The notes: a model not told the origin generated them from the letters alone. DNA of 64,000 bases from an uncultured Campylobacter sp. (GCF_938039245.1 NZ_CALHVN010000040.1:1-64000); one strand, 5' to 3'. Numbered from the stretch's first letter, positions 46,905 to 58,062 are shown. Numbers and translations: made by a program.

Positions 46905-49331
46905 TTGCAAATTTACGAATCAAAAATGTTCCCTGCGCAGTTGCCCGTCATCGTAGAAGACGAGCTGTTTTTGTATCCGTTTATGATCACGCCGCTTTTT
47001 TTAAGCGACGAGGAGAATATCGAAGCGCTAAATTTGGCTCTCGAGTCGCAGAGCCCCATCCTAGTCGTGCCGGCAAAAGCGCAAAACGAGGGCGCGAGAA
47101 AATTTGACGCCGTATACGATGCTGGCGTCATAGGCACCGTAATGAGGCGAGTACCGCTACCAGACGGCAGGGTAAAAATTTTATTTCAAGGTACGAGCAA
47201 GGGCCGCATAGTCTCAAAAGTAGGTCAAAAGCCGCTGCGAGCCGTCGTAGACGTACTGCATGAAAAAAGACCCGAAAATACAAAAAGCGACGCGCTACTA
47301 ACGGTGCTTCGCGAAAAGGTGCGAGATTTAGCCGCGCTTAGCCACTTTTTCCCGCCCGATCTTTTAAAAACGATAGAAGAGAGCGCCGAACCTAGCCGCG
47401 TTTGCGATCTCATCTTAAGCTCGCTAAGACTAAAGAAAAAAACGGCGTACGAGTTTTTTATCGAGGAAAATTTGGAGCAAAAGCTGCTAAAGCTCATCGA
47501 CTACGTTATCGAGGAGATCGAGGCGAATAAACTCCAGCGCGAGATAAAAAACAAGGCTCACTCAAAAATCGATAAGGTAAATAAAGAGTACTTTCTGAAA
47601 GAGCAGCTAAAGCAGATACAGCAAGAACTGGGCTCAGATACCAGCCGCGAGGAGGAGATCGAGGAGTACCGCAAGAAGCTGGAAGCTAAAAAGAAATTTA
47701 TGGGCGAGGATGCGTATAAGGAGATAAAAAAGCAAATCGACAAGCTATCGCGCATACATCCCGACTCCGCCGACGCAAACACGATACAAAGCTATCTGGA
47801 CTGGGTAATCGAAGTACCGTTTGAAAATACGGCAAATAAAAAACTAAGCGTGCAGGAAGTCGCAAAGCAGCTAAATGCAGATCACTACGGGCTTGAAAGA
47901 CCAAAGGATAGGATAGAGGAGTACTTTGCTCTGCGCGAGCTTTTGCAGCTACGAGGCGTCGCGGGCAAGGTAAATAACGGAGCGATCTTGTGCTTTGCGG
48001 GGCCTCCCGGCGTCGGTAAAACGAGCCTGGCAAACTCTATCGCAAGGGCGCTAAAGCGCGAGCTAGTGCGCGTAGCTCTGGGCGGCCTTGAGGACGTAAA
48101 CGAGCTGCGCGGACACCGCCGCACCTACATAGGCGCGATGCCCGGCCGCATCGTGCAGGGGCTGATAGAGGCAAAACAGATGAACCCCGTCGTGGTGCTA
48201 GATGAGATCGACAAGGTCGGCAGGAGCTTTCGCGGCGACCCGACGGCGGTGCTACTAGAGATCCTAGACCCTGAGCAAAATAACAAATTTAGGGATTATT
48301 ATTTAAATTTTAATATCGATCTGAGCAAGGTTGTTTTCGTCGCGACAGCAAACGACGTCGGCGCCATACCGCCAGCGCTTCGCGATAGGATGGAGTTTAT
48401 CGAGCTTAGCTCATACACTCCGCAGGAAAAATTTGAGATCGCTAAAAAATATCTAATCCCTCAAGAGCTAAAAAAACACGGCCTAAAGCCCGGCGAAGTG
48501 ACCCTAGGCAAAGACGTGCTAAGCCTCATCATCTCAGACTACACGCGCGAAAGCGGAGTGCGAAATCTACGCCGCCGCCTGGCCGATATCTTTAGAAAGG
48601 CGGCAAAAAGGCTGCTGGGGGGCGAGGCGCAAAAGATAACCGTAACGACTAAAAATTTGAACGAGTTTTTAGAAAAGAAGGTTTATGAGATCGAGCATGC
48701 GGACAAAAAGCCGCAAATCGGCCAGGTAAACGGGCTAGCGTGGACGAGCGTGGGCGGCGACGTGTTAAAGATCGAAGCTATACGCATACAGGGCAAAGGC
48801 GGCCTGCAGATCACGGGGTCTTTGGGCGAGGTGATGAAAGAAAGCGCGTATATCGCATTTAGTCTCGTTAAGGTGCTAATCGACGCTAAAAAGATAAAAG
48901 TACCCTCTAAAATCATCCCGAGCCTGGCTGAGGACGTCAAAGACGGCGTGAAAAAAGAGTTAAGCCCTAGCGAAGTGTATCGCCGATATGATCTGCACAT
49001 CCACGTGCCCGAGGGCGCTACGCCAAAAGACGGGCCGAGCGCGGGTATCACGATGGTGACTGCGATCGCCTCGATCCTAACTGATACCAAGGTGCGAAGC
49101 GACGTGGCGATGACGGGCGAGATCACGCTAAGCGGTCGCGTGCTGCCTATCGGCGGGTTAAAAGAAAAGCTCATAGCTGCGCATAAGGCCGGTATCAAAA
49201 CCGCTCTGATACCGCGCAAAAACTATGAGCGCGATCTAGGCGACATACCGCAAGACGTCAAAAACGATATGCAAATTTTACCCGTGGATGTCATCGAAGA
49301 CGTGCTAAAAAATGCGTTCGTCGCAAAATAA
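46905..49331 (+). CDS. lon: ATP-dependent protease Lon
   Basis: 808 residues. The order is the N-terminal substrate domain ([20 protein letters not shown]), coiled coil ([20 protein letters not shown]), AAA+ module with Walker [11 protein letters not shown] (about 365) and Walker [11 protein letters not shown], and the S16 protease domain with catalytic Ser in [10 protein letters not shown] and Lys in GLKEKLIAA. The start is TTG at 46905, behind AGGAG; it gives [10 protein letters not shown], in line with other Campylobacter Lon proteins. It degrades misfolded and regulatory proteins. Strong terminator downstream. Confidence 0.97.
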   Translation: MQIYESKMFPAQLPVIVEDELFLYPFMITPLFLSDEENIEALNLALESQSPILVVPAKAQNEGARKFDAVYDAGVIGTVMRRVPLPDGRVKILFQGTSKGRIVSKVGQKPLRAVVDVLHEKRPENTKSDALLTVLREKVRDLAALSHFFPPDLLKTIEESAEPSRVCDLILSSLRLKKKTAYEFFIEENLEQKLLKLIDYVIEEIEANKLQREIKNKAHSKIDKVNKEYFLKEQLKQIQQELGSDTSREEEIEEYRKKLEAKKKFMGEDAYKEIKKQIDKLSRIHPDSADANTIQSYLDWVIEVPFENTANKKLSVQEVAKQLNADHYGLERPKDRIEEYFALRELLQLRGVAGKVNNGAILCFAGPPGVGKTSLANSIARALKRELVRVALGGLEDVNELRGHRRTYIGAMPGRIVQGLIEAKQMNPVVVLDEIDKVGRSFRGDPTAVLLEILDPEQNNKFRDYYLNFNIDLSKVVFVATANDVGAIPPALRDRMEFIELSSYTPQEKFEIAKKYLIPQELKKHGLKPGEVTLGKDVLSLIISDYTRESGVRNLRRRLADIFRKAAKRLLGGEAQKITVTTKNLNEFLEKKVYEIEHADKKPQIGQVNGLAWTSVGGDVLKIEAIRIQGKGGLQITGSLGEVMKESAYIAFSLVKVLIDAKKIKVPSKIIPSLAEDVKDGVKKELSPSEVYRRYDLHIHVPEGATPKDGPSAGITMVTAIASILTDTKVRSDVAMTGEITLSGRVLPIGGLKEKLIAAHKAGIKTALIPRKNYERDLGDIPQDVKNDMQILPVDVIEDVLKNAFVAK

Positions 49332-49682
49332 CTTTTGAAATTTGATTAAGCTTAGCCTTGCTTGCGGGGCTAAGCTTATTACTTATATCCGAAAAATCTA
49401 CTTTAAATTTACTGATGTTTTTTGCGCGTAAATAGGCTGAGCCTTGCTGCTAAAATTCGGCATTTTGTTCGGTAAATTTTAATCAAGCTTGTATTTTTAA
49501 GAGCTAGAAGCAAATTTTAGACATTAAATTTCCATTTAAAGATAAATAAGCGAAAATTTTAAGCCCCTTGCGCGTATTTTGATATTTTCGCGTTTTTGAG
49601 CCTTTTTTGCTTAATGCGCCGGCGTAGTTACGATTTGAAGCGCTAAGGGCGGACTAGCCCGCCCGTTTGAGCCGGAAGCGGG
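49332..49682. other. Spacer between convergent lon and cysN
   Basis: No gene. It carries a hairpin after lon (49348-49377) and another overlapping the cysN stop (49656-49684). Confidence 0.5.
49348..49377. terminator. Terminator hairpin after lon
   Basis: Perfect 10-bp arms AAGCTTAGCC / GGCTAAGCTT with a 10-nt loop, 16 nt after the lon stop, followed by ATTACTT. The T-run is weak but the stem is strong. Confidence 0.65.
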
Positions 49683-49684
49683 CT
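49656..49684. terminator. Hairpin at the end of the cys operon
   Basis: 7-bp G+C-rich arms AGCCCGC / GCGGGCT around a 15-nt loop, overlapping the cysN stop codon. There is no T-run on the minus strand; on the plus strand AAATTT follows. It could protect the 3' end or end transcription from either side. Confidence 0.45.
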
Positions 49685-51107
49685 AAATTTGTTTGCATCC
49701 CCACTCGGGATAAAATTTTCTAACGTAAGCGTTTAGCTCCCTTTCAGCTTCGCTATACTCGCGGCTTGAAGCGTTTTTGGCGTCAAATCCGCCGTCATGC
49801 AGATCGCCTAAAAACTCCGTTATCATACCCGCTCCCAGCGTCGCGTTGGTATAGCGGTCGATCACGATAAACGAACCGCTTTGACGATTTTGCTCGTATA
49901 AATCCGCACATACGCTCTTATCTAAGCTTACGGCGCATTTTGCTATGTCGTTTAGCTCCAAACGCCGGGCTTTAAGCTTGTCAAAATTATTAACGTCGCG
50001 TTTATATAAAATTTCATCAAATTGCGCGTTTATTAAGTTTGAGTTGATTTTGATTAGATATTGCTCGCCAGGCGTTAGCGGCGCTTCGTTCATCCATACG
50101 ATATTTGCGTTAAATTTTCGCGTTACTCGCGGCAAATTTGAAGGTTTTGCTATCATATCGCCGCGGCTAACGTCTACTTCGCGGTCGAGGCAAAGCGTGA
50201 TAGCTTGGGGCACAAAGGCTTGGGGCGCGGTTTTAAACGCGTCGTCTTTGCCTTTGACGCCAAGGTCTAGGTTATCAGTCGTTACTATAGATTTTACACG
50301 CGCTTTTTTGTTTGACGGCAGCACGACTACTTCGTCGTTTTCGCGTATTTCGCCGCCTGTTATAGTGCCGCAGTAGCCGCGGAAATTTAGATGCGGGCGA
50401 TTTACGTACTGCACGGCAAATCTAAACTCGCTAGGGCGGTCCGGGCTAACGTCTAGCGCGTCTAGCGTCGGCAGTAACGCAAGCCCTTTATACCACGGCG
50501 TATTTTCGCTATTTTTTAAGATATTATCGCCGTTTAGCGCGCTAATGGGGATAAAGTCAAATTTTATCCGCTCGCTATGGGGTAAATTTCGGCTCATTTT
50601 TAGATAATCGCTCTTAATAGCCTCAAAAACGTCCTGCCTAAAATCCATCAGATCCATTTTATTTATAGCTACTATAATGTGCCTAATGCCCAGCAAGCTA
50701 GCGATAAACGAGTGGCGCTTGCTCTGCGTTAAAACGCCTTTTCTGGCGTCGATTAAAATAACCGCGACGTCCGCCGTACTCGCAGCAGTCGCCATATTTC
50801 TGGTGTATTGCTCGTGGCCGGGAGTATCGGCGATGATATATTTTTTCTTATCGGTGCTAAAAAATCTATACGCCACGTCAATCGTGATGCCTTGTTCGCG
50901 CTCGCTGGCCAGTCCGTCTACTAAATTTGCGAAATCTATCTCGCCGCGTTCGTTTCTAGCGCCGTTTAGCTGGTCTTCAAAGATACCCTTAGCGTCGTAA
51001 AGCAACCTGCCTATTAGCGTAGATTTGCCGTCGTCTACGCTGCCGCACGTGATAAAGCGCAAAATATCTACGCTCTCGTTTCGCTTTAAAAATTCTCTCA
51101 AATCCAT
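49683..51107 (-). CDS. cysN: Sulfate adenylyltransferase GTPase subunit
   Basis: 474 residues, EF-Tu-like. With CysD it forms ATP sulfurylase, making APS from sulfate and ATP, with GTP hydrolysis driving the reaction. GTPase motifs: GSVDDGKSTLIGRLL (P-loop), DTPGHEQYTRNM and NKMD. No fused APS kinase (CysC) domain follows, in keeping with the APS-type reductase in this operon. Its ATG overlaps the cysD stop. Last gene of the operon. Confidence 0.95.
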   Translation of the reverse strand: MDLREFLKRNESVDILRFITCGSVDDGKSTLIGRLLYDAKGIFEDQLNGARNERGEIDFANLVDGLASEREQGITIDVAYRFFSTDKKKYIIADTPGHEQYTRNMATAASTADVAVILIDARKGVLTQSKRHSFIASLLGIRHIIVAINKMDLMDFRQDVFEAIKSDYLKMSRNLPHSERIKFDFIPISALNGDNILKNSENTPWYKGLALLPTLDALDVSPDRPSEFRFAVQYVNRPHLNFRGYCGTITGGEIRENDEVVVLPSNKKARVKSIVTTDNLDLGVKGKDDAFKTAPQAFVPQAITLCLDREVDVSRGDMIAKPSNLPRVTRKFNANIVWMNEAPLTPGEQYLIKINSNLINAQFDEILYKRDVNNFDKLKARRLELNDIAKCAVSLDKSVCADLYEQNRQSGSFIVIDRYTNATLGAGMITEFLGDLHDGGFDAKNASSREYSEAERELNAYVRKFYPEWGCKQI

Positions 51108-52009
51108 TAAAAATACCCCTCTTGTTTTTTTGCTTCCATCGACGAGCCTTCGTCTGAGTCTATGAGCCTGCCTTGGCGCTCGCCGCTGTTTGCTACTAAA
51201 AGCTCGGCTACGATCTTTTCTAGCGTATCGGCGTCTGAGCTAATAGCGCCCGTTAGCGGATAGCAGCCTAGCGTGCGAAAGCGCACCAACTCGTCCTTGG
51301 CGGAGGCTCTAAGCTGTGCGGGCATCCGTTCGTCATCTACTAAAATTTTAGCGCCCTTATACTCTACGACGGGGCGGACTTTGGCAAAATATAGGCTTGG
51401 AATCGGGATATTTTCAAGCATTATGTACTGCCAAATATCAAGCTCGGTCCAGTTGCTAAGCGGAAATACGCGGATACTTTCATTCTCTTTTATGCGGCCG
51501 TTGTAGATATTCCATAGCTCGGGACGCTGATTTTTAGGGTCCCAGCGGTGAAATTTATCGCGAAACGAGTAGATACGCTCTTTTGCACGGGACTTTTCCT
51601 CGTCGCGCCTAGCTCCGCCGAAAACCGCGTCAAATTTATACGTATCTAGCATCTGTTTTAGCCCTTGCGTTTTCATGATATCCGTATGCATGGAGCTGCC
51701 GTGGACAAAAGGCGAAATGCCCATCTGCTCGCCTTTTGGATTTACGTAGACGATTAGCTTCATGCCGCTTTCTTTGGCTCTGCGGTCGCGAAACTCTATC
51801 ATCTCGCGAAATTTCCACAGCGTATCGACGTGCACCAGCGGCACGGGCGGCACGGCGGGATAAAACGCCTTTTGCAACAAGTGTAGCATCACGGAGCTAT
51901 CTTTGCCGATACTATAAAGCATCGCCGGATTTTTAAACTCCGCGACCACTTCGCGCATTATATGTATCGACTGCGCTTCTAGGGCTTGAAGATGGGTTAA
52001 ATTTTGCAT
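51107..52009 (-). CDS. cysD: Sulfate adenylyltransferase subunit 2
   Basis: 300 residues. It carries the PP-loop ATP-pyrophosphatase signature [13 protein letters not shown] and the conserved [16 protein letters not shown] stretch, and the tail ends in the usual basic/acidic segment. It is the catalytic half of ATP sulfurylase with CysN. AAGGAG lies before the ATG. A 420-bp gap separates it from cysH, the only sizeable break in the operon. Confidence 0.96.
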   Translation of the reverse strand: MQNLTHLQALEAQSIHIMREVVAEFKNPAMLYSIGKDSSVMLHLLQKAFYPAVPPVPLVHVDTLWKFREMIEFRDRRAKESGMKLIVYVNPKGEQMGISPFVHGSSMHTDIMKTQGLKQMLDTYKFDAVFGGARRDEEKSRAKERIYSFRDKFHRWDPKNQRPELWNIYNGRIKENESIRVFPLSNWTELDIWQYIMLENIPIPSLYFAKVRPVVEYKGAKILVDDERMPAQLRASAKDELVRFRTLGCYPLTGAISSDADTLEKIVAELLVANSGERQGRLIDSDEGSSMEAKKQEGYF

Positions 52010-52431
52010 ATTTCTCCTTTTTTTAAATTTAACTGCTTTTTAGCGACGACTTGAAATTCGCCGTTTAAATTTGGGCTTTTTAGCTCGCTTATTCGTCCGC
52101 CTACTTGTTTTCTCGCTAACTTCGCTTATGGGCGCTAGCTTCTGCTTTTTGCGCGCTTACACCGGCGACATAGCTAAATTTAGAGCCGTCAAGGGCGGGT
52201 CTAGGCGCATAAAATTTGAAACAAAATTTACAAATTCGACCTCAAATTCGAGCGCAAAGAGCTAAGGCAAAGTATCGCGCGATGGATTTAAGGGCTTTGT
52301 CTCCCTTGCGGTCGCATCTACTTGCAGTCGCGACGTAAAATTTAGCGAAGATAAGACATATAGTCTACCGGGCTAAATTTTTACTAGCTTTGTTAAAGAC
52401 GCTTGTAAGACAAGCCGCCGGCTACAAAATT
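52010..52431. other. 420-bp gap inside the cys operon
   Basis: No gene of convincing character is seen between cysH and cysD on either strand. Some other sulfate clusters carry a small ferredoxin gene, but I find no CxxC-rich frame here. It may contain a separate promoter for cysDN. Confidence 0.4.
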
Positions 52432-53124
52432 TTAATCTCGCCCTTTTATATGCAGCCCGCACTCTTTATGGTTAGGATCCTCCCACCACCACCTGCCCGC
52501 GCGTATGTCCTCGCCGGGTTTTATCGCGCGGGTACAGGGCTCGCAGCCAATACTGGCGTACCCCTTCGCATAAAGCTCGTTTACGGGCAAATTTAGCTCG
52601 CGCGCGATGCCCCACATAAACTCGTCGCTAAAATCAAATAGCGGGTTGATTTTTTTTAAATTAAAATTCGCGTCCGTTTCGCACAGGCTAACGCCCGTTC
52701 TAGTTACGCTTTGCGCCGCGCGTATGCCGCTTATCCACGCCCCTTTTTCGTTTAGAGCCTCGCGCAAAGGGATCATTTTTCGCTGATGGCAACAAAATTT
52801 GCGGTTTTCTACGCTATCTCTCATGCCCCATTGCCCGATCTTTTCGTCCACTTGGGCTAGCGTCTCGCCGCTAATAGCGTATGTTTTTATCTTGATACCG
52901 AAAAATTTCTCTACCTCTTTTTGATACTCTAAACTCTCTTTAAAAAGCTTATGCGTATCGAGGGTAAAAATTTCAAGCCTGTCTAGATCAAAGCCCGATT
53001 TTAGAGCCATATCGATCGCGATACAGTCCTCTATCTGATGCGAAAACGCCAGCGCGACGCGCCCCTTTATCTCTGCCAAAACCGCCGCCAAACGCGACGT
53101 CGCTTCATTATATGTAGTAATCAC
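52432..53124 (-). CDS. cysH: Adenylylsulfate (APS) reductase, assimilatory
   Basis: 230 residues. Besides the PAPS-reductase fold ([20 protein letters not shown]) it has the two cysteine pairs CC (KFCCHQRKM, about 111) and CxxC (GCEPCTRA, about 195) that bind a [4Fe-4S] cluster in the APS-reducing subgroup, and the catalytic Cys in KECGLH at the end. It therefore probably reduces APS, not PAPS, to sulfite with thioredoxin. The start is GTG at 53124, overlapping the end of cysA by 17 nt. Confidence 0.93.
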   Translation of the reverse strand: MITTYNEATSRLAAVLAEIKGRVALAFSHQIEDCIAIDMALKSGFDLDRLEIFTLDTHKLFKESLEYQKEVEKFFGIKIKTYAISGETLAQVDEKIGQWGMRDSVENRKFCCHQRKMIPLREALNEKGAWISGIRAAQSVTRTGVSLCETDANFNLKKINPLFDFSDEFMWGIARELNLPVNELYAKGYASIGCEPCTRAIKPGEDIRAGRWWWEDPNHKECGLHIKGRD

Positions 53125-54157
53125 AAAAACTCCCGTCCTCTTGCGAGTAGCTATGCACGCTAGTAAAATTTAGATATACGAATTTTAAATTTTTCTCTTT
53201 TATGTCTTTAAATTTCGCGCTCGTGATATCGACCTCGACCATATCCGCGCTTTCTTGCATCTTAATATCAAGCCTAATGCGAGAGCCTAAAATTCGGCTA
53301 TGCACGATCTCGCCCTTTTTAGAACCGACGCTGTATTCAAAGCCAAGCTCTATCTCGTGAGGCCGCACGAAAAGCAGATCTCCCGCGCTCTCGTCGCTTA
53401 CGATACCATCAGCGCCCACTCTGCCGCGAAAGAGATTTACGTTGCCTAAAAAGCTATACACGAAAGGATTGGCCGGTTTTTCGTAAACGTCTACGGGCGT
53501 GCCTACTTGCTGGATCTCGCCTTTATTCATCACGACTATTTTATCGCTTACTTCTAGCGCTTCTTCTTGATCGTGCGTAACGAACACGCTAGTAATGTGA
53601 ATTTCGTCGTGTAACTTCCTTAGCCATCTGCGTAGATCTGCTCTAACCTTTGCGTCTAGCGCCCCAAACGGTTCGTCTAGCAGCAAAATTTTAGGCTCCA
53701 CCGCTAGCGCCCTAGCTAGTGCCACGCGCTGTTTTTGCCCGCCGCTTAGCTCGTCTGGAAAGCGCCCCGCCAAGCTTTCTAGCTGGATCATTTTTAGCAG
53801 GTGCATGACGCGCTGCTTTATCTCGTCTTTGCTCGGGCGCGAGGCTTTTGGACGGACGTTTAGTCCAAACGCGATGTTATCAAACACGCTCATATGCCTA
53901 AATAGCGCGTAGTGCTGAAAAACAAAGCCTATGCCGCGTTCTTTTATGCTTTTGCGGCTGACGTTTTCGCCGAAAAACGAGATTTCGCCGCTACCTGCGT
54001 TTTCTAAGCCCGCGATTATGCGAAGCAGCGTCGTTTTGCCGCTGCCGCTAGGTCCTAAAAGCGCGGTTAGCTCGCCTTTGTTTATCTCTAAATTTACGTT
54101 TTTAAGCGCTACGAAATCGCCGAAATTTTTATTTAAATTCGATATTTTTATACCCAT
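53108..54157 (-). CDS. cysA: Sulfate ABC transporter ATP-binding protein
   Basis: 349 residues. Walker [13 protein letters not shown], signature [15 protein letters not shown], Walker [14 protein letters not shown] and the switch His in FVTHDQEEA are all present. A C-terminal TOBE-like regulatory part follows from about residue 240. It energises sulfate/thiosulfate import with the permeases directly upstream (stop and start adjacent). Complete. Confidence 0.95.
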   Translation of the reverse strand: MGIKISNLNKNFGDFVALKNVNLEINKGELTALLGPSGSGKTTLLRIIAGLENAGSGEISFFGENVSRKSIKERGIGFVFQHYALFRHMSVFDNIAFGLNVRPKASRPSKDEIKQRVMHLLKMIQLESLAGRFPDELSGGQKQRVALARALAVEPKILLLDEPFGALDAKVRADLRRWLRKLHDEIHITSVFVTHDQEEALEVSDKIVVMNKGEIQQVGTPVDVYEKPANPFVYSFLGNVNLFRGRVGADGIVSDESAGDLLFVRPHEIELGFEYSVGSKKGEIVHSRILGSRIRLDIKMQESADMVEVDITSAKFKDIKEKNLKFVYLNFTSVHSYSQEDGSFCDYYI

Positions 54158-54964
54158 TTAGCTCCTTTTGCTAGCTTTTTGAACTAAAAATTTTAGCGCC
54201 AGCGTGACTACCGAGAGCAGTAGCAACAAGCTAGCTACGCTAAAAGCCGCTACGTAAAGATAGTCGCTATATAAAATTTCTATATAAAGGGGCATCGTGG
54301 TAGTTAGCCCGATTATCTTGCCGCTTACGACCGCCACGGCGCCAAATTCGCCCATCGCTCTGGCGTTTGTTAGCACTACGCCGTAAAATAGCCCCCATTT
54401 TATGTTCGGCAACGTAACGCTAAAAAACGTACGAAGTCCGCCCGCACCCAAACTAAAAGCCGCCTCTTCCTCGCTATTTCCTTGCTCTTGCATTAACAAA
54501 AGCGTCTCCTTGGCTACAAACGGAAAGGTAACGAACGCGCTAGCTAGCAAAATCCCCGGCAGCGCAAAAATCACGTCGAAATTTAACGCGCTAAAAAATT
54601 TTCCCAAAAAGCCGCTATTTCCAAAAAGCAGCACGAACATTAGCCCCGCGATAACGGGCGAAACGGCAAATGGCATATCTAAAAGCGTAAGTAGCGCCGT
54701 CTTGCCGCGAAACTCGAATTTCGCCGCCGCGTAGGCTATCATAACGCCAAATACGGTATTTATAACAACGCAAAATCCCGCGCAAAGCAGGCTGAGCTTT
54801 ACCGCGCTAATCGCGTAATCGTCGCTAATCGCGCTAAAATAGCCGCCAAGTCCGTCTTTTAGGGCTTCTGACATGATGGTATAAAGCGGAAGCGCGATAA
54901 AAACGAATAAAAACGCGGCGCTAATTAAAAGCAAAACGGGCTTTAAAAATTTCGGTTCGCTCAT
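54158..54964 (-). CDS. cysW: Sulfate ABC transporter permease, CysW-type
   Basis: 268 residues with six membrane helices and the EAA-loop (EEEAAFSLGAGGLRTFFSVT, about 170-190) that contacts the ATPase. MGEFGAVAVVSGKI is the typical CysW segment. It forms the channel with the CysT-type permease and overlaps that gene by 4 nt. CysW rather than CysT is chosen from order and the MGEFGAVAVVSG stretch. Confidence 0.92.
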   Translation of the reverse strand: MSEPKFLKPVLLLISAAFLFVFIALPLYTIMSEALKDGLGGYFSAISDDYAISAVKLSLLCAGFCVVINTVFGVMIAYAAAKFEFRGKTALLTLLDMPFAVSPVIAGLMFVLLFGNSGFLGKFFSALNFDVIFALPGILLASAFVTFPFVAKETLLLMQEQGNSEEEAAFSLGAGGLRTFFSVTLPNIKWGLFYGVVLTNARAMGEFGAVAVVSGKIIGLTTTMPLYIEILYSDYLYVAAFSVASLLLLLSVVTLALKFLVQKASKRS

Positions 54965-55788
54965 TTTGCGACCTTTTTTTGTATGAAATTTATCAAAAAT
55001 AGCGAGGTAAACGCTACTAAAATCATGAAAAATCCGATTACGGCGGCTTCTTGATAATTAAAACTATCTAGGCGCGAGACGATTAAAACGGGTAAAATTT
55101 CGCTTTTAAAAGGGATGTTGCTCGAAATAAAAATGACCGAGCCGTATTCGCCAAGGCCTCTGGCAAAGGCTAGCGCAAAACCCGTTATCAAGGACGGAAG
55201 CAGGCTTGGAAGCATTATTAGCCTAAAAATTTGCCAAAAATTCGCGCCTAAATTTTCGGCCGCTTCAAGCACTTGTTTATCAAAATCTTTTATAACAGGC
55301 TCCGTCGTTCTCACTACAAACGGCATGCCTACGAATATCAAAACGATTACGACGCAAGTAAAATCCGCCCCTTGCAAATCTATGCCGAGCCTTAAAAGCG
55401 CAGCGCCCATAACGCCGCCGTGCGAGAATAAATATGCCAGGCAAATCCCAGCCACCGCCGTAGGCAGCGCAAAAGGAATATCTATGAGCGAGCTAATAAA
55501 GCCCTTGCCCCAAAATTCGTAACGCGCCAGGCACCACGCGATAATAAAACCGAAAAGCGAATTTATCGCGGCGGCGACGAATGAAGCCGTAAATGAAAAT
55601 TTAAGCGCCGATAATACGCGAGGATCGCTAATAACGGCTAAAATTTCGCCTATGCCGCCCTTAAAGCTAAAAGCGCCCAGAGCCGCCAGCGGTAGTAAAA
55701 CCAAAAAGCAAACGTAGCTAGCGCCAAGACCGAAGCAGATATTAAATCCCGGCAAAATCGAGGGCTTTTTAAGTAAAAATTTTCTCAT
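54961..55788 (-). CDS. cysT: Sulfate ABC transporter permease, CysT-type
   Basis: 275 residues, six membrane helices, EAA-loop EAAENLGANFWQIFRLIMLP and the CysT marker LGEYGSVIFISSNIP. Partner of the CysW permease. Overlaps the binding-protein gene and cysW by 4 nt each, so the importer is translated as a coupled block. Confidence 0.92.
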   Translation of the reverse strand: MRKFLLKKPSILPGFNICFGLGASYVCFLVLLPLAALGAFSFKGGIGEILAVISDPRVLSALKFSFTASFVAAAINSLFGFIIAWCLARYEFWGKGFISSLIDIPFALPTAVAGICLAYLFSHGGVMGAALLRLGIDLQGADFTCVVIVLIFVGMPFVVRTTEPVIKDFDKQVLEAAENLGANFWQIFRLIMLPSLLPSLITGFALAFARGLGEYGSVIFISSNIPFKSEILPVLIVSRLDSFNYQEAAVIGFFMILVAFTSLFLINFIQKKVAK

Positions 55789-56777
55789 TTTTTGCCCTTC
55801 GCTACGATCTCGTAAATTTTATCAAACTCGCCTCCGTCGCTAAAATGCCGCTTTTGCGCCGCGTCCCAGCCGCCAAAGCTCTCTATGCTTATTAAATTTA
55901 TTCGCGGGAAAGTTTTCTCGTATTTTTTAGCGACGCTTTCATCCGTCGGGCGGAAGAAATTTTTCGCGATAATCTCCTGCGCATCGGGTAGATAAAGGCG
56001 TGCCAGATATTCGCGAGCAAGCGGGGCGTTGCCGTTTGCGGCGGCGTTTTTACTTAAAACCGCGACCGGAGGCTGCGCTAGGATGCTAAGGCTTGGGTAG
56101 ATAATCTCAAACTCGTCCTCTCCTAGCCTTGCTTTGCTAAGATGCGCTTCGTTTTCCCAAGCAATCATCGCGTCGCCGATACCGCGGCGTATGAAAGTGT
56201 TTGCCGATCCGCGAGCACCCGCGTCTAGCACGGGAGCGTTGGCGTAGAGTTTAACCAAAAACTCGCGAATTTTATCCTCGTCGCCGTCAAATTTAGCCGC
56301 GGCATAGGCGTATGCGGCTAGGTGGTTATACCTCGCGCCGCCTGATGTTTTGGGATTTGGCGTTACGATTTTTACGTCGTTTCTTACTAGATCGTCCCAG
56401 TCTTTTATGCCTTTTGGATTGCCTTTTCTAACCAAAAATACGATCGTGGAGTTGTAAGGCGCGGAGTTTAGCGGGAACTCTTCTTGCCACGAAGCGTCCA
56501 AAGCGCCGCTTTTTCGCGCGACGGCGTTAATGTCGTAGGCAAGAGCCAGCGTCGCGACATCGGCTTTTAATCCGTCTATTAGCATCCTAGCCTGCGCGCC
56601 GCTACCGCCGTGGCTTTGTAAAATTTTAATCTTTTTGCCGCTTTTTTGCTCGTAGTATTTAACGAAAAGCGCGTTATATTCTTTAAAAAGCTCCCGCGTC
56701 GCGTCGTAAGAGACGTTTAAAAGCTGTTGCGCGGCGGCAAAATTTATAAGCGCTAAAAAGATTAAAATTTTATTCAA
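55785..56777 (-). CDS. sbp: Periplasmic sulfate-binding protein
   Basis: 330 residues with a signal peptide (MNKILIFLALINFAAA). The mature part has the sulfate-binding-protein marks LLNVSYDATRELFKEYNALF, SHGGSGAQARMLIDGLKADV and NPKTSGGARYNHLAAY. It delivers sulfate (or thiosulfate) to CysTWA. The ATG overlaps the end of the siroheme synthase gene by 8 nt. Sbp versus CysP specificity cannot be decided by eye. Confidence 0.93.
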   Translation of the reverse strand: MNKILIFLALINFAAAQQLLNVSYDATRELFKEYNALFVKYYEQKSGKKIKILQSHGGSGAQARMLIDGLKADVATLALAYDINAVARKSGALDASWQEEFPLNSAPYNSTIVFLVRKGNPKGIKDWDDLVRNDVKIVTPNPKTSGGARYNHLAAYAYAAAKFDGDEDKIREFLVKLYANAPVLDAGARGSANTFIRRGIGDAMIAWENEAHLSKARLGEDEFEIIYPSLSILAQPPVAVLSKNAAANGNAPLAREYLARLYLPDAQEIIAKNFFRPTDESVAKKYEKTFPRINLISIESFGGWDAAQKRHFSDGGEFDKIYEIVAKGKK

Positions 56778-58062
56778 CGGCTATCCTTTCGCATTTTGGT
56801 TTCAAGCTTAGCGATTTTTCGACGACGGGGCCGATTATTAAAATCGCCGGACGAGCGCATTTTAGCGCCATAGATTCTAAATTTTTTATTCGTCCGAGGA
56901 TCGCTTTTTCATCCGCTCTATCTATATTTGAAACAAACGCCGCGGGCGTATCTAGGTCTAATTTTAGCTTTCTTGCCGCATTTAAAATTTCGCCCGCGTA
57001 AGCGTGCGCCATAAGCGCGACCGCCGTAATATCTCGCGTCTTTAAAATTTCAAGCCAAGCGGTGTTTATCGCGCCGCCTTTTAGATGCGCCGAGACTATC
57101 AAAACGCCGCTGCTAACGCCCCTAATCGTAGGCGTAATAAGCGCGCTAGCGCATCCGGCAAAAACCGAACTGACGCCGCTAATTAGCTCAAACTCTACGC
57201 CGTTTTCCTCTAAAAAGCTCATCTCTTCAAACGCTCTGCCAAACAAGCTCGCGTCGCCGCCTTTTAGCCGCCCGACGGTCTTGCCTTCTTTTGCCAGGCT
57301 TAGCATAAGGGCGTTTATTTGCTCCTGCGTCGCGCTATCTTCGTCTTTGCCTTTGCCTACGTTAATAATCTCTACGCCTAAATTGCGCAAAATTTCGCGC
57401 GTATCCTCGCCGACTAGTTTATCGCTTAGAGCTACGTCTAGCAGCTCAAACGCTTCAAGCGCGCCTAAGGTGAGATTTTGAAGGCTGCCGCTGCCGCAGC
57501 TGATTAAAAAAACTTTGCCTAAATTTTTGCGGCACTTCGGTTTTAAAATTTCGGCCTTTTGCGGGTTAAAATTTTCAATCGCCTCAAGCCTGACTAGTTT
57601 TAGCTTCGGGATAAAATCCGCTAAATTCCTAGGCAAAATTTTAGCTATTTTATCTCTTACGAGCGCGGCTAGGCTAGGACTCGCGCCGCTAGTGCTAACG
57701 CCTACGCTAAGCTCGCCTAAATGCGCGTTTGCGGTAAAATAAAAATCGCTTAAAGCAGGCTTATCGACTACGTTTAGCAAATAGCCCGAGCTTTTACGCT
57801 CGCTAAATAAAGCTTGCCCTAAATTTTCATCTCCGCTAGCGTCTATTATCATTTCAAAGCCGCTTAAATTTTCGCCCAAATTTTGCCGCGTTAGCTTGCG
57901 AATTTTTACGTTTTTATCGGCAAAAAACGGCTCCAAAATTTTTTCGGCTAAAATTTCGAACTCCCAATTAGCCGCTTTTAGAGCTAAAAATTTTTGCCGC
58001 GCGACCTTTCCGGCTCCGATTAAAAGCGTGCGTTTAGGCGTAAGGGCTACTGGTAGGGTCAT
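56770..58062 (-). CDS. cysG: Siroheme synthase fusion (dehydrogenase/chelatase + uroporphyrinogen-III methyltransferase)
   Basis: 430 residues. Residues 1-150 are the CysG-A domain (LLIGAGKVARQKFLALKAAN), which oxidises precorrin-2 and inserts iron. Residues about 185-430 are the SAM-dependent methyltransferase (RLKGGDASLFGRAFEE, LISGVSSVFAG, ALMAHAYAGEI). The first loop of the methyltransferase, usually GxGPG-D-x-LLT, is altered here to CGSGSLQNLTLG. It supplies siroheme to the sulfite reductase whose gene lies immediately upstream, overlapping it by 1 nt. Confidence 0.88.
   Translation of the reverse strand: MTLPVALTPKRTLLIGAGKVARQKFLALKAANWEFEILAEKILEPFFADKNVKIRKLTRQNLGENLSGFEMIIDASGDENLGQALFSERKSSGYLLNVVDKPALSDFYFTANAHLGELSVGVSTSGASPSLAALVRDKIAKILPRNLADFIPKLKLVRLEAIENFNPQKAEILKPKCRKNLGKVFLISCGSGSLQNLTLGALEAFELLDVALSDKLVGEDTREILRNLGVEIINVGKGKDEDSATQEQINALMLSLAKEGKTVGRLKGGDASLFGRAFEEMSFLEENGVEFELISGVSSVFAGCASALITPTIRGVSSGVLIVSAHLKGGAINTAWLEILKTRDITAVALMAHAYAGEILNAARKLKLDLDTPAAFVSNIDRADEKAILGRIKNLESMALKCARPAILIIGPVVEKSLSLKPKCERIAVE

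Noticed and set aside
48683..49219. Leftward frame of 178 codons inside lon
   Set aside because: Antisense to the conserved protease domain; composition and lack of a ribosome binding site mark it as a shadow.
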